Made by a program: the position numbers and the translations under genes
Shown here: positions 49,303 to 57,587 of the stretch, one piece after another
How positions within the stretch are numbered: position 1 is the stretch's first letter
How the letters are laid out: each line of letters starts with the position of its first letter
The notes under the pieces: generated by a model
Databases searched by the model: none
What the model was told of the DNA's origin: nothing
Seen by the model: the letters and a program-made list of their open reading frames with translations, nothing else
Assembly: GCF_001426545.1 (NCBI RefSeq)
Contig: NZ_LMEZ01000009.1
Span: 124,001 to 188,000, forward strand
Origin: Mycobacterium sp. Root135
GTDB taxonomy: Bacteria > Actinomycetota > Actinomycetes > Mycobacteriales > Mycobacteriaceae
Length of the DNA stretch: 64,000 bases
Direction: 5' to 3'

Positions 49303-50471
49303 CTCACCTCCGCCGCCACCCGCTCGGCGCGCTTGCCGCCCTTGAGCCAGACGTACGAGCCGGGCTTGCGGGCTTCGACGCCGAGCTGCCAGACCGTGCC
49401 CTTGCAGACGGCCTCCTTGATGGTCGCCGCGGCCCGCCCGCCGATGAAGAGCGGCATGGGGCGGTCGTCCAGGTGCGCGACCTGGATGACGCCGGCCTTG
49501 CGGCCAAGGCTGACGCACTGGCCGGTGAAGGCCTGGTTCACCGCGGCGGGCACGTCGCCCGCGATACGGCTGAGCACGGTGTTGGCGGCCTGCGCGCCCA
49601 GCGGGATCGCGGCCTGGCAGCTCATCCGCAACGGCGCGTTCGACGGGGCGACCGCGTCACCGGCGCCCACGATGACGGGGTCGTCGACGCTGGTCAGCGT
49701 CTCGTCGGTGAGCAGCCGACCGATCTGGTCGGTGGCGAGACCGCTGCGCTTGGCGAGGTCTGGCACCCCGAAGCCCGCGGTCCAGATGGTGACGGCGCTC
49801 GGCAACTCGCGACCGTCGGCCAGCAGGACCGAATCCTCGCGGACCTCGGCCACCTTGGCGGCCGCGCCGTCGACGACGGTCACTCCGAGCTTGCGCAGGC
49901 GTTTGGTCACGGCGCGGCGGGTGGACTCGCTGAAGTACGGGCCGAGGACGCCGCCGCACACCAGCGTCACCGACCGACCCTGTTCGCCGAGTTCGGCGGC
50001 GACCTCGAGGCCCGTCGGACCCGCTCCGACGACCACCACCGGGGCGCCGGGGTGCACCGTCTCCATTGCCGCGCGCAGTGGTTGTGCGTGCTCCAATTCC
50101 GATATGGGATAAGCGAATTCGGCCGCTCCGGGAACCGTTAGGGCCGCCCCCGTGCTGCCGAGGGCGTAGACGAGGTAGTCGTAACCGATGGTGGTACCGG
50201 ACGCCAGCGTCACCGTCCGGGAGTCCGAGTCGACGAGTTCGGCGGTGTCGACCAGCAGGCGGACGTCGGGGGACAGCACGTCGGCGAACTCCACCACGGC
50301 GTCGTCGGACCCGGTGATGAACTGGTGCAACCGGATCCGCTCGACGAACTGGGGTCTCGCGTTGACCAGGGTGACGGCGACGTCAGGGTCTATCAGGAGG
50401 TGGTTGGCGGCGATGACGCCGGCGTACCCGCCACCGACGACGACGACCTTCGTGGGCTCGTGTGTGTTCAT
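49299..50471 (-). CDS. FAD-dependent pyridine nucleotide oxidoreductase (NDH-2-like)
   Basis: 390 residues from ATG 50471. Two Rossmann motifs: KVVVVGGGYAGVIAANHL for FAD and PVVVVGAGPTGLEVAAEL for NAD(P)H. The conserved GAGDAV and ATIKEAVCKGT follow. It resembles type II NADH dehydrogenases and related reductases but lacks an obvious C-terminal membrane helix. It is the oxidoreductase partner of the ECF41 sigma factor, and its own promoter fits the ECF41 consensus, so it is the likely main target. GGAGGTG lies upstream but may fall outside the transcript. Confidence 0.85.
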   Translation of the reverse strand: MNTHEPTKVVVVGGGYAGVIAANHLLIDPDVAVTLVNARPQFVERIRLHQFITGSDDAVVEFADVLSPDVRLLVDTAELVDSDSRTVTLASGTTIGYDYLVYALGSTGAALTVPGAAEFAYPISELEHAQPLRAAMETVHPGAPVVVVGAGPTGLEVAAELGEQGRSVTLVCGGVLGPYFSESTRRAVTKRLRKLGVTVVDGAAAKVAEVREDSVLLADGRELPSAVTIWTAGFGVPDLAKRSGLATDQIGRLLTDETLTSVDDPVIVGAGDAVAPSNAPLRMSCQAAIPLGAQAANTVLSRIAGDVPAAVNQAFTGQCVSLGRKAGVIQVAHLDDRPMPLFIGGRAAATIKEAVCKGTVWQLGVEARKPGSYVWLKGGKRAERVAAEVR

Positions 50472-50479
50472 GCCATCAA

Positions 50480-50506
50480 GACACCTCCGATCACCGAAGT
50501 GTGACA
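50480..50506 (-). promoter_or_regulatory. ECF41-type autoregulated promoter
   Basis: On the minus strand, TGTCACA (50506-50500), exactly 16 bases, TGTC (50483-50480). The published ECF41 consensus is TGTCACA, 16 bases, CGTC, so only one base differs. Transcription would start near 50473, at or just before ATG 50471, giving a leaderless message. Confidence 0.65.
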
Positions 50507-50520
50507 TGACGTGACGCAGG

Positions 50521-52068
50521 TCACTCCACCTGATAGCGAGGGAAGACACCCTCCGGCTTCGGCAGCGCCGTCCCCGGCACCAGTCGTGTGCCGATGGCAG
50601 TGAAGTCGCGCTGGTCGGCGGGCTGCCCGAGCAGGTCGAGCAGCTTGGCGGCCGACTCCGGCATCACCGGCTGGATCAGCAGCGCCGCGATTCGCACCAC
50701 CTCGAGCGTCGTGTAGAGCACGGTGCCGAAGCGCTCCTGGTCGGCCGCGGCGTCGGACTTGCGCAGCACCCACGGCTCCTGGCCGGAGAAGTACCGGTTG
50801 GCCGCGCCGAGCATGAGCCAGATCGACTCCAGCGCCAGATGCATCGCGGGCACGTCGAACTGCGCGCGGACCTGGTCGAGCAAGCCGTCGGCGAGGGCCA
50901 GCAACTCGCGATCCTCGGCGGTGAACTCACCATGCCTGGGTACCTGCGCGTCGAGGTTCTTGTTCACCATCGACAGCGACCGCTGGGCCAGGTTGCCCAG
51001 TTCGTTGGCGAGGTCGGCGTTGATCCGACCGATGATCGAATCCTCGCTGTAGCTGCCGTCCTGACCGAACGGCACCTGACGCAGCAGGAAGTAGCGCACC
51101 TGGTCCAGCCCGAAGGCGTCGACCAGCGCGAAGGGGTCGACGACGTTGCCGACCGACTTGCTCATCTTCTCGCCGCTGTTGAGCAGATGGCCGTGGGCGA
51201 AAACCCTTCGCGGAAGCTCGATTCCGGCCGACATCAGAAAGGCGGGCCAGTACACCGCGTGGAACCGGATGATGTCCTTGCCGATCATGTGCAGGTCGGC
51301 TGGCCAGTACTTTTCGAAGGACTCCGAGTCGGCGTCGGGATAGCCCGCGCCCGTCAGGTAGTTGGTCAACGCGTCGACCCACACGTACATGACGTGGTCG
51401 GGGTGGCCGGGAACGGGCACACCCCAGTCGAACGTGGTGCGGGAGATCGACAGGTCGCGAAGACCACCGGAGACGAAGCTGACGACCTCGTTGCGTCGCA
51501 CGTCCGGCCCGATGAACTCCGGATGCGCCTCATAGTGCGCGAGCAACCTCTCGGTGTAGGCCGACAGTCGGAAGAAGTAGGTCTGCTCCTCGGTCCACGT
51601 GACGGTCGTGCCGGTTTCGGTCGAAATCTTGGCGCCGTCGGGGCCGTCCTCCAGCTCGTCATCGGTGAAGAAGCGCTCGTCGCGCACCGAGTACCAACCG
51701 GAATAGGAGTCGAGGTAGATGTCGCCGGCGTCGTTCATCGCGTTCCAGATGGCGATGGACGCCTCGACGTGGTCGGCGTCCGTGGTCCTGATGAACCGGT
51801 CGAACGAGATGCCCAGCTTCTCCTGCATGGCCTGGAAGGCATCGGAGTTCCTGCGGGCGAGCTCGGCGGTCGGAATGCCCTCGGTCGCCGCTGTCTGCGC
51901 CATCTTGAGGCCGTGCTCGTCGGTCCCGGTCAGGAATCTGACGTCGTAGCCGTCGAGACGCTTGAACCGGGCGATTGCGTCGGTCGAGATGTACTCGTAG
52001 GCGTGGCCGATGTGCGGCACGCCGTTCGGGTAGGCGATGGCGGTGGTGACGTAGTACGGCTCTCTCAT
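50521..52068 (-). CDS. metG: Methionyl-tRNA synthetase
   Basis: 515 residues, class I synthetase (metS, Rv1007c in M. tuberculosis). HIGH-type motif in GVPHIGHAYEY and KMSKS in GEKMSKSVGNVV. It is the short form with no zinc-knuckle insertion and no C-terminal dimer domain. It charges initiator and elongator tRNA-Met. AAGGTGAG precedes the ATG. It is divergent from tatD with a 23-base gap between starts, so their promoters overlap. Confidence 0.96.
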   Translation of the reverse strand: MREPYYVTTAIAYPNGVPHIGHAYEYISTDAIARFKRLDGYDVRFLTGTDEHGLKMAQTAATEGIPTAELARRNSDAFQAMQEKLGISFDRFIRTTDADHVEASIAIWNAMNDAGDIYLDSYSGWYSVRDERFFTDDELEDGPDGAKISTETGTTVTWTEEQTYFFRLSAYTERLLAHYEAHPEFIGPDVRRNEVVSFVSGGLRDLSISRTTFDWGVPVPGHPDHVMYVWVDALTNYLTGAGYPDADSESFEKYWPADLHMIGKDIIRFHAVYWPAFLMSAGIELPRRVFAHGHLLNSGEKMSKSVGNVVDPFALVDAFGLDQVRYFLLRQVPFGQDGSYSEDSIIGRINADLANELGNLAQRSLSMVNKNLDAQVPRHGEFTAEDRELLALADGLLDQVRAQFDVPAMHLALESIWLMLGAANRYFSGQEPWVLRKSDAAADQERFGTVLYTTLEVVRIAALLIQPVMPESAAKLLDLLGQPADQRDFTAIGTRLVPGTALPKPEGVFPRYQVE

Positions 52069-52091
52069 TTGGACTCACCTTATTGTGTGGT

Positions 52092-52925
52092 GTGAGTTCT
52101 AGACGCGAGAGGCCGCCGGCGCCGGAACCGGTAGGCCCCCTGATCGACGCCCACACCCACCTCGACGCGTGCGGAGCCTCCGACGCCGACGACGTGCATG
52201 CGATCCTCGACAGGGCCGAGGCCGTGGGTGTGACGGCTGTCGTGACAATCGCCGACGATCTCGATTCGGCCCGCTGGGCCGTCGAGGCGGCGGACTGGGA
52301 TTCCCGGGTGTACGCCGCGGTGGCCCTGCATCCGACGCGCGCCAACGCGCTGACCGACGCCGCCCGCGCCGAGCTCGAGGCCCTCGCCGCCCATCCCCGC
52401 GTCGTCGCGATCGGCGAGACGGGCATGGACCTCTACTGGCCCGGCAAGCTCGACGGCTGTGCCGAACCCGCCGAGCAACGGGAGGCGTTCGCCTGGCACG
52501 TCGACCTCGCCAAGCGCACCGGCAAGCCGCTGATGATCCACAACCGCGACGCCGACTCCGCCGTCCTCGACGTGTTAGCCGCGGAGGGTGCCCCGGAGAC
52601 CGTGATCTTCCACTGCTTCTCCTCTGGACCCGACATGGCACGCACGTGCGTTGACGCCGGATGGCTGCTCAGCCTGTCGGGGACCGTGAGTTTCCGCAAC
52701 GCCCACGCGCTGCGCGAGGCGGCCACGTTGATCCCGCCGGGGCAGCTTCTGGTCGAGACCGACGCGCCGTTCCTGACGCCGCATCCGTTCCGCGGAGCAC
52801 CGAATGAGTCGTACTGCCTGCCGTACACCGTTCGGGCATTGGCCGAGGTCGTGGGGCGTCCGGCCGTCGACGTCGCCCGCGAGACAATGGAGAACGCGCG
52901 TCGGACCTACGGAATCAGTGGCTGA
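52092..52925 (+). CDS. tatD: TatD-family metal-dependent DNase
   Basis: 277 residues from GTG 52092; a TTG nine bases earlier is in frame. TIM-barrel metal motifs: IDAHTHLDACG, the Glu in AIGETGMDLYW, HNRDAD, FHCFSSG and ETDAPFLTP. It has 3'-5' exonuclease activity in characterised members, with roles in DNA repair or turnover. It corresponds to Rv1008 and precedes rpfB as in other mycobacteria. Confidence 0.93.
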   Translation: MSSRRERPPAPEPVGPLIDAHTHLDACGASDADDVHAILDRAEAVGVTAVVTIADDLDSARWAVEAADWDSRVYAAVALHPTRANALTDAARAELEALAAHPRVVAIGETGMDLYWPGKLDGCAEPAEQREAFAWHVDLAKRTGKPLMIHNRDADSAVLDVLAAEGAPETVIFHCFSSGPDMARTCVDAGWLLSLSGTVSFRNAHALREAATLIPPGQLLVETDAPFLTPHPFRGAPNESYCLPYTVRALAEVVGRPAVDVARETMENARRTYGISG

Positions 52926-52975
52926 CCGCGAGTTGCCGCCACCAGGGGACTTCGTTACCGTCCTGTGATAGAAGC

Positions 52976-53018
52976 GGTCGGCTCCGGACTCTCGTAGGCC
53001 GCCGACCCGATAGTCGGG
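52976..53018 (+). promoter_or_regulatory. Two-state stem in the rpfB leader
   Basis: GGTCGGC (52976-52982) pairs with GCCGACC (53001-53007). The same 3' strand also contributes to a second hairpin, CCCGA (53006-53010) with TCGGG (53014-53018), which buries the purines just ahead of the TTG start of rpfB. The two stems share bases 53006-53007 and cannot form together in full. This looks like a translational or transcriptional switch. No ligand can be inferred. Confidence 0.5.
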
Positions 53019-53028
53019 AAAGTTACCG

Positions 53029-54156
53029 TTGAACTGCTTGCACAGACTTCATGAAGCGCGCTCGCCGCATCTGCGGCTCCTCGTCGCGACCTTGCTCGTC
53101 GCCCTGACGTTTGCCGGTGGATACGCCGTGTCCACCCACAAGACGGTCACGCTGACCGTGGACGGCAAGTCCACGACCGTCTCGACGATGAAGTCCCACG
53201 TGATCGACGTGGTGCAGGAAAACGGGTTCGAGGTCGGAGAACGCGACGACCTGTTTCCCGCGGCAAACGAGCCCGTCGAGCAGTCCGAGACGATCGTCTT
53301 GCGGAGGAGTCGTCCGCTGCAGATTTCGTTGGACGGTCGCGACAGTCGAGAGGTCTGGACGACGGCGTCGACCGTCCAAGGGGCGCTCGCTCAGCTGTCG
53401 ATGACCGACACCGCGCCCGCGGCGGCGTCGCGGGGGAGTCGCGTCCCACTGGAGGGCATGTCGCTGCCGGTGGTGGGGGCGCGCACCGCGCAGATCGACG
53501 ACGGCGGAGTGGTGCGGACGGTCCGCGTGGCCGCGGCGAACGTGGCGGGTTTCCTGGAGGCTGCGGGAGCCCCCCTGCAACAGAGCGACACCGTCGTTCC
53601 GGCGGCGAACTCACCGGTCAGCGACGGCATGCAGATTCACGTCACCAGGGTCCGCGTCACCAGGTCGACCGAGCGGGTGCCCTTGGCGCCCGTCAACGAG
53701 GTGGTCCAGGACGTGACCATGAACATGAGCAGGCAGGTCGTCGACGACCCGGGAACGCCCGGCGTTCAGGACGTGACTTTTGCCGTGGCGACGGTCAACG
53801 GGGTGGAGACGGGAAGGCTGCCAGTAGCCAATGTCGTCATCGTTCCGGCCGTAAACGGCAAGATTCGCGTCGGCGCCAAGCCCGGCACCGAGGTGCCCGA
53901 AGTGACTCAAGGTGAGACGTGGAATGCGCTTTCGCGATGTGAAGCCGGTGGTAATTGGGCTATAAACACCGGTAACGGTTTCTACGGTGGTGTCCAATTC
54001 GACCAAAACACATGGGAGCGCAACGGCGGTTTGCGGTATGCTCAGCGGGCTGATCTGGCTTCGAGAGAAGAGCAGATCGCGATTGCTGAGGTAACCCGGG
54101 CGCGCCAAGGTTGGGGAGCGTGGCCCACGTGTAGTGGAAGGTTGGGTGTGCGCTGA
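53029..54156 (+). CDS. rpfB: Resuscitation-promoting factor RpfB
   Basis: 375 residues from TTG 53029. A signal anchor (LRLLVATLLVALTFAGGYAV) leads to three DUF348 repeats (about 35-235), a G5 domain (about 215-295) and the C-terminal Rpf catalytic domain, a lysozyme-like fold with the catalytic Glu in ALSRCEAGGNWAINTG and the YGGVQFDQNTW motif. It cleaves peptidoglycan glycan strands with RipA and helps exit from dormancy. It is a cell-surface protein and corresponds to Rv1009. ksgA follows at once. Confidence 0.96.
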   Translation: MNCLHRLHEARSPHLRLLVATLLVALTFAGGYAVSTHKTVTLTVDGKSTTVSTMKSHVIDVVQENGFEVGERDDLFPAANEPVEQSETIVLRRSRPLQISLDGRDSREVWTTASTVQGALAQLSMTDTAPAAASRGSRVPLEGMSLPVVGARTAQIDDGGVVRTVRVAAANVAGFLEAAGAPLQQSDTVVPAANSPVSDGMQIHVTRVRVTRSTERVPLAPVNEVVQDVTMNMSRQVVDDPGTPGVQDVTFAVATVNGVETGRLPVANVVIVPAVNGKIRVGAKPGTEVPEVTQGETWNALSRCEAGGNWAINTGNGFYGGVQFDQNTWERNGGLRYAQRADLASREEQIAIAEVTRARQGWGAWPTCSGRLGVR

Positions 54157-54191
54157 CGATTCGGCTACTCGGGCGGACCGAGATAAGGCAC

Positions 54192-55052
54192 TTGGCAAAG
54201 GAACTTGAGTTCCGGCCGCGGAAGGCGTTTGGACAGAACTTCGTCCACGACGCCAACACCGTTCGTCGCATCGTGTCGGCGTCGGGGGTGAACCGTAACG
54301 ACGTGGTCCTCGAAGTGGGCCCAGGTCTCGGTTCGTTGACCCTTGCGCTCCTCGATCGTGGCTCGAAGGTGACCGCCGTCGAGATCGACCCCGTTCTTGC
54401 GCGTCAGCTCCCCAAGACCGTCGCAGACCATTCCCATAGCGAGATCAACAGGCTGGTGGTCCTGAACAAGGACATCCTCGACCTGGTGCCGTCGGACGTG
54501 GAGGATCAGCCGACAGCAGTCGTCGCGAACCTGCCCTACAACATCGCGGTGCCCGCACTGCTGCACCTGCTCGCGCAGTTCCCGACCATCCGGACCGTCA
54601 TGGTGATGGTTCAGCTGGAGGTCGCCGAGCGCCTCGCCGCCGAGCCGGGTGGCAAGGACTACGGCGTACCCAGCGCGAAGGTGCGCTTCTACGGCAACGT
54701 CCGTCGCCACGGCACGGTCTCGCCGACGGTGTTCTGGCCGATCCCGCGCGTCTACTCCGGACTGGTCCGCATCGACCGCTATGAGACCTCGCCGTGGCCC
54801 GTCGAAGACGAGTTCCGCAACAAGGTCTTCGAGCTCATCGACATCGCGTTCGCGCAGCGTCGGAAGACGTCACGCAACGCGTTCGCAGAGTGGGCCGGTT
54901 CGGGTAACGAGTCCGCGGAGCGTCTGCTCTCGGCCAGCATCGACCCGGCTCGCCGCGGTGAGACGCTCGGCATCGCCGACTTCGTTCGACTGCTTCAGCG
55001 GTCGGGCCAGGTCGAGTCAGCGCCTCGGCAGCCGAACGTCCGCGTGTACTAA
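54192..55052 (+). CDS. ksgA: 16S rRNA dimethyladenosine transferase
   Basis: 286 residues from TTG 54192. SAM site EVGPGLGSLTLAL and catalytic NLPYN are present, and QRRKTSRNAF is typical of the C-terminus. It dimethylates A1518 and A1519 of 16S rRNA. The frame stays open upstream and encodes LTIRLLGRTEIRHLAKEL, which resembles the N-terminus of M. tuberculosis KsgA as I remember it. Translation may therefore begin at CTG 54153, which overlaps the rpfB stop, instead of TTG 54192. Confidence 0.93.
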   Translation: MAKELEFRPRKAFGQNFVHDANTVRRIVSASGVNRNDVVLEVGPGLGSLTLALLDRGSKVTAVEIDPVLARQLPKTVADHSHSEINRLVVLNKDILDLVPSDVEDQPTAVVANLPYNIAVPALLHLLAQFPTIRTVMVMVQLEVAERLAAEPGGKDYGVPSAKVRFYGNVRRHGTVSPTVFWPIPRVYSGLVRIDRYETSPWPVEDEFRNKVFELIDIAFAQRRKTSRNAFAEWAGSGNESAERLLSASIDPARRGETLGIADFVRLLQRSGQVESAPRQPNVRVY

Positions 55053-55080
55053 GCGCCTGAGCGCTCAGCACACGCGGACG
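55037..55080. terminator. Two-way terminator between ksgA and the permease gene
   Basis: CGTCCGCGTGT (55037-55047) is exactly complementary to ACACGCGGACG (55070-55080). The loop holds a further perfect palindrome, CTGAGCGCTCAG (55057-55068). The 5' arm lies inside the last ksgA codons. The structure is symmetrical and should stop transcription from both sides. Confidence 0.7.
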
Positions 55081-55091
55081 GTGTCCCGCCG

Positions 55092-56624
55092 TCAGCCCTT
55101 GTCTTCGTCCTTCTTCGTCTTGGCCGCTTCGCGTGCCCTGGCGTCCTTGGCCAGGAACTCGTCCTGCAGTGGGGTCTCCGCGTAGATCGGGTAGTTGCCC
55201 GTGATCCCGACGCGTTCCTGTGCGACCGCCAGCACCCGGCCGCGCACGGCGTACCAACCGCCGATGAGCGCGGGCACGATGATCACCAATGCGATTGCGT
55301 TCCAGTAGTTCTCGATGCACATCAGCAGGGTGACCGCGGCCAGGAACAGCAGCGTGGCGTAGCTGGTGTACGGCGTGCCGAACAGCCGGAAGCTCGGGCG
55401 CTCCAGGATGCCCTTCTGCGACCAGCGGTACAGCTGGATCTGGCAGATGACGATCGTGGCCCACGACGCGATGATGCCAAGCGCCGACAGGTCGAGCGCG
55501 ATGTTGAAGGCCTCCGCCGGCACCACCAGGTTGAGGAAGACGCCGACGACGGTGAAGCACGCCGTCAGCGCGATACCCGCCCACGGGACGCCCTTCTTGG
55601 ACATCTTGGCGGTGAACTTCGGTGCGCTGCCGTTCATCGACATCGACCGCAGGATGCGGCCGGTCGAGTACAGCCCGGCGTTGAGACTCGACAACGCCGC
55701 CGTCAGGACGACGAAGTTCATGATGTCGCCCGCGGCAGGCACGCCGATGCTGGAGAAGAACGTCACGAACGGGCTGGTGCCCTGCTTGTACGAGGTGTAC
55801 GGCAGCAGCAGCGCCAGCAGGATCAGCGAGCCGACGTAGAAGATGGCGATGCGGAAGATGACGGAGTTGATGGCGCGCGGCATGATCTTGGCCGGGTTCT
55901 CGGTCTCACCCGCTGCCGTGCCGACCAATTCGACTGCGGCGTAGGCGAAGATCACGCCCGAGGTGATGACGACCAGGGCCAGGAGGCCGTTGGGGAGAAG
56001 GCCGCCGTTGTCGGTGATCACCGACGGGCCGGTGGTGGCGCCCTCGACCTTGAAGCGGCCCGCCAGGAAGACGATGCCGACGATGAGGAAGGTGACGAGT
56101 GCGATGACCTTGATCAGCGCCGCCCAGAACTCCATCTCGCCGAACCACTTGACCGAGATCATGTTGATGGTCAGCACGATCACCAGAGCGATCAGCGCGA
56201 TCAGCCACTGCGGTATCGCTCCGAAGGTGCCCCAATAGTGCATGTAGAGCGCGATGGCGGTGACGTCGACGATCGACGTGCACGCCCAGTTGAAGAAGTA
56301 CATCCAGCCGGCGACGTATGCGGCCTTCTCACCGAGGAATTCGCGGGCGTAGGACACGAACGAGCCGGATGATGGGCGATGGAGTACCAGTTCGCCGAGG
56401 GCTCGCAGGATGAAGAAGACGAACACGCCGCAGATGGCGTAGACGATGAACAGGCCCGGTCCGGCGCTGGCGAGCCGGCCGCCGGCCCCCATGAACAGGC
56501 CAGTGCCGATCGCGCCACCGATGGCGATCATCTGTACCTGTCGGGGTTTGAGCCCCTTCTCGTAGCCCTCTTCTTCATGTGCGAGCGCTGAATTGTCGTA
56601 TGCGCTCTGAGGTTCGGTGGTCAT
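55092..56624 (-). CDS. Amino acid permease (AnsP/GABA permease type)
   Basis: 510 residues with twelve transmembrane segments of the APC superfamily. The first helix motif GGAIGTGLFMGAGGRLASAGPG and the Tyr-rich N-terminus (EEEGYEKGLKPRQVQM) are typical of proton-coupled amino acid transporters such as AnsP, GabP and CycA. The best guess is asparagine uptake, since mycobacterial AnsP proteins look like this, but substrate cannot be read off. It separates ksgA from ispE, which are adjacent in M. tuberculosis. Confidence 0.87.
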   Translation of the reverse strand: MTTEPQSAYDNSALAHEEEGYEKGLKPRQVQMIAIGGAIGTGLFMGAGGRLASAGPGLFIVYAICGVFVFFILRALGELVLHRPSSGSFVSYAREFLGEKAAYVAGWMYFFNWACTSIVDVTAIALYMHYWGTFGAIPQWLIALIALVIVLTINMISVKWFGEMEFWAALIKVIALVTFLIVGIVFLAGRFKVEGATTGPSVITDNGGLLPNGLLALVVITSGVIFAYAAVELVGTAAGETENPAKIMPRAINSVIFRIAIFYVGSLILLALLLPYTSYKQGTSPFVTFFSSIGVPAAGDIMNFVVLTAALSSLNAGLYSTGRILRSMSMNGSAPKFTAKMSKKGVPWAGIALTACFTVVGVFLNLVVPAEAFNIALDLSALGIIASWATIVICQIQLYRWSQKGILERPSFRLFGTPYTSYATLLFLAAVTLLMCIENYWNAIALVIIVPALIGGWYAVRGRVLAVAQERVGITGNYPIYAETPLQDEFLAKDARAREAAKTKKDEDKG

Positions 56625-56712
56625 TGGTCGAAGCTAGCCGCACCTGGGCGCGCGCGTTGCAGAGAGGGGTAAAAATTTTGTTACGGAAAGTACTCATTCC
56701 GGTTGGGTGGGT

Positions 56713-57510
56713 TCACCCAATCGCCCGCGTGATCAGCGAAATGAACTCCGAGCAGGTCTGATACCGAAGGTCGGGCGATTTGGCCATCGCCTTCGCGAGG
56801 ATCGAGTCGAAGGCCCGCGGCACCCAGTCGAGGTGTCTGGAGTACTTCGGCACCGGGCTGTTCAGGTGTGCGTCGACCAGGGCCATCGACGTGTGGGCGT
56901 TGAACGGCGGTGACCCCGTGAGGAGTTCGACGGCCGTGCAGGCCAGGGCGTATTCGTCGGAGGCGGCCGACGGTGGATGTCCGTGCAGCACCTCGGGTGC
57001 CGCGTACGGCAACGACGCCTCGACGTGCGTCAACCGGTGTTTTGCGTCCTCGGCGAGTGAGCGGGCGATGCCGAAGTCGGTGAGGATAGCCCCGCCGCCG
57101 GAAAATGGCTTGGCGACAAGGATGTTCGACGGCTTGACGTCACAATGCACGACGCCGAGGCCGTGGACGTGGTCAAGGGCGCCCGCGATCTGGGCCAGTG
57201 CGGTGAGGCGAAGATCCCTGCCTGGCAGGTTGGTTGCCGTGCCACCGGCGATCAGTTGCATGGAGAGCCAACCGGGGCCGCGCTCGTACATGGTGACGAC
57301 GTGGGGGTGAGCGGTGCGCCTCGCGAACTCGAATTCGCGTTGCAGCCGTGTCAGGTTGAACGCGTCGCGGTGGTGTTCGTCGAGCACCTTGAGCGCGACG
57401 GGTCCGCCCAGGCCGTCGGCGTGGTGCGCCTGGTACACCGTGGCGGTCCCACCGTGACCGATCACGCCGTCGATCACGTAATCCCCGAAGGCGTCCATTG
57501 GTGTCAGCAT
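56713..57510 (-). CDS. Soluble non-RD Ser/Thr protein kinase
   Basis: 265 residues, nothing but a kinase domain and no transmembrane helix. ATP loop GHGGTATVY, Lys in VALKVLDEHH, TDFGIARSL and PYAAPEVLHG are present. The catalytic loop reads VVHCDVKPSNIL, so the Arg of HRD is Cys, making it a non-RD kinase that would not need activation-loop phosphorylation in the usual way. Starts at 57510 or 57498 are both possible. It is divergent from ispE and has no obvious partner. Confidence 0.87.
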   Translation of the reverse strand: MLTPMDAFGDYVIDGVIGHGGTATVYQAHHADGLGGPVALKVLDEHHRDAFNLTRLQREFEFARRTAHPHVVTMYERGPGWLSMQLIAGGTATNLPGRDLRLTALAQIAGALDHVHGLGVVHCDVKPSNILVAKPFSGGGAILTDFGIARSLAEDAKHRLTHVEASLPYAAPEVLHGHPPSAASDEYALACTAVELLTGSPPFNAHTSMALVDAHLNSPVPKYSRHLDWVPRAFDSILAKAMAKSPDLRYQTCSEFISLITRAIG

Positions 57511-57587
57511 TCTCGCAGAATGCGGCGCAACTGGGGGATCTCGTCACTTCCTTTCTCGTCGCGGCCGGGCTTCGTTACTGTCGGTGC

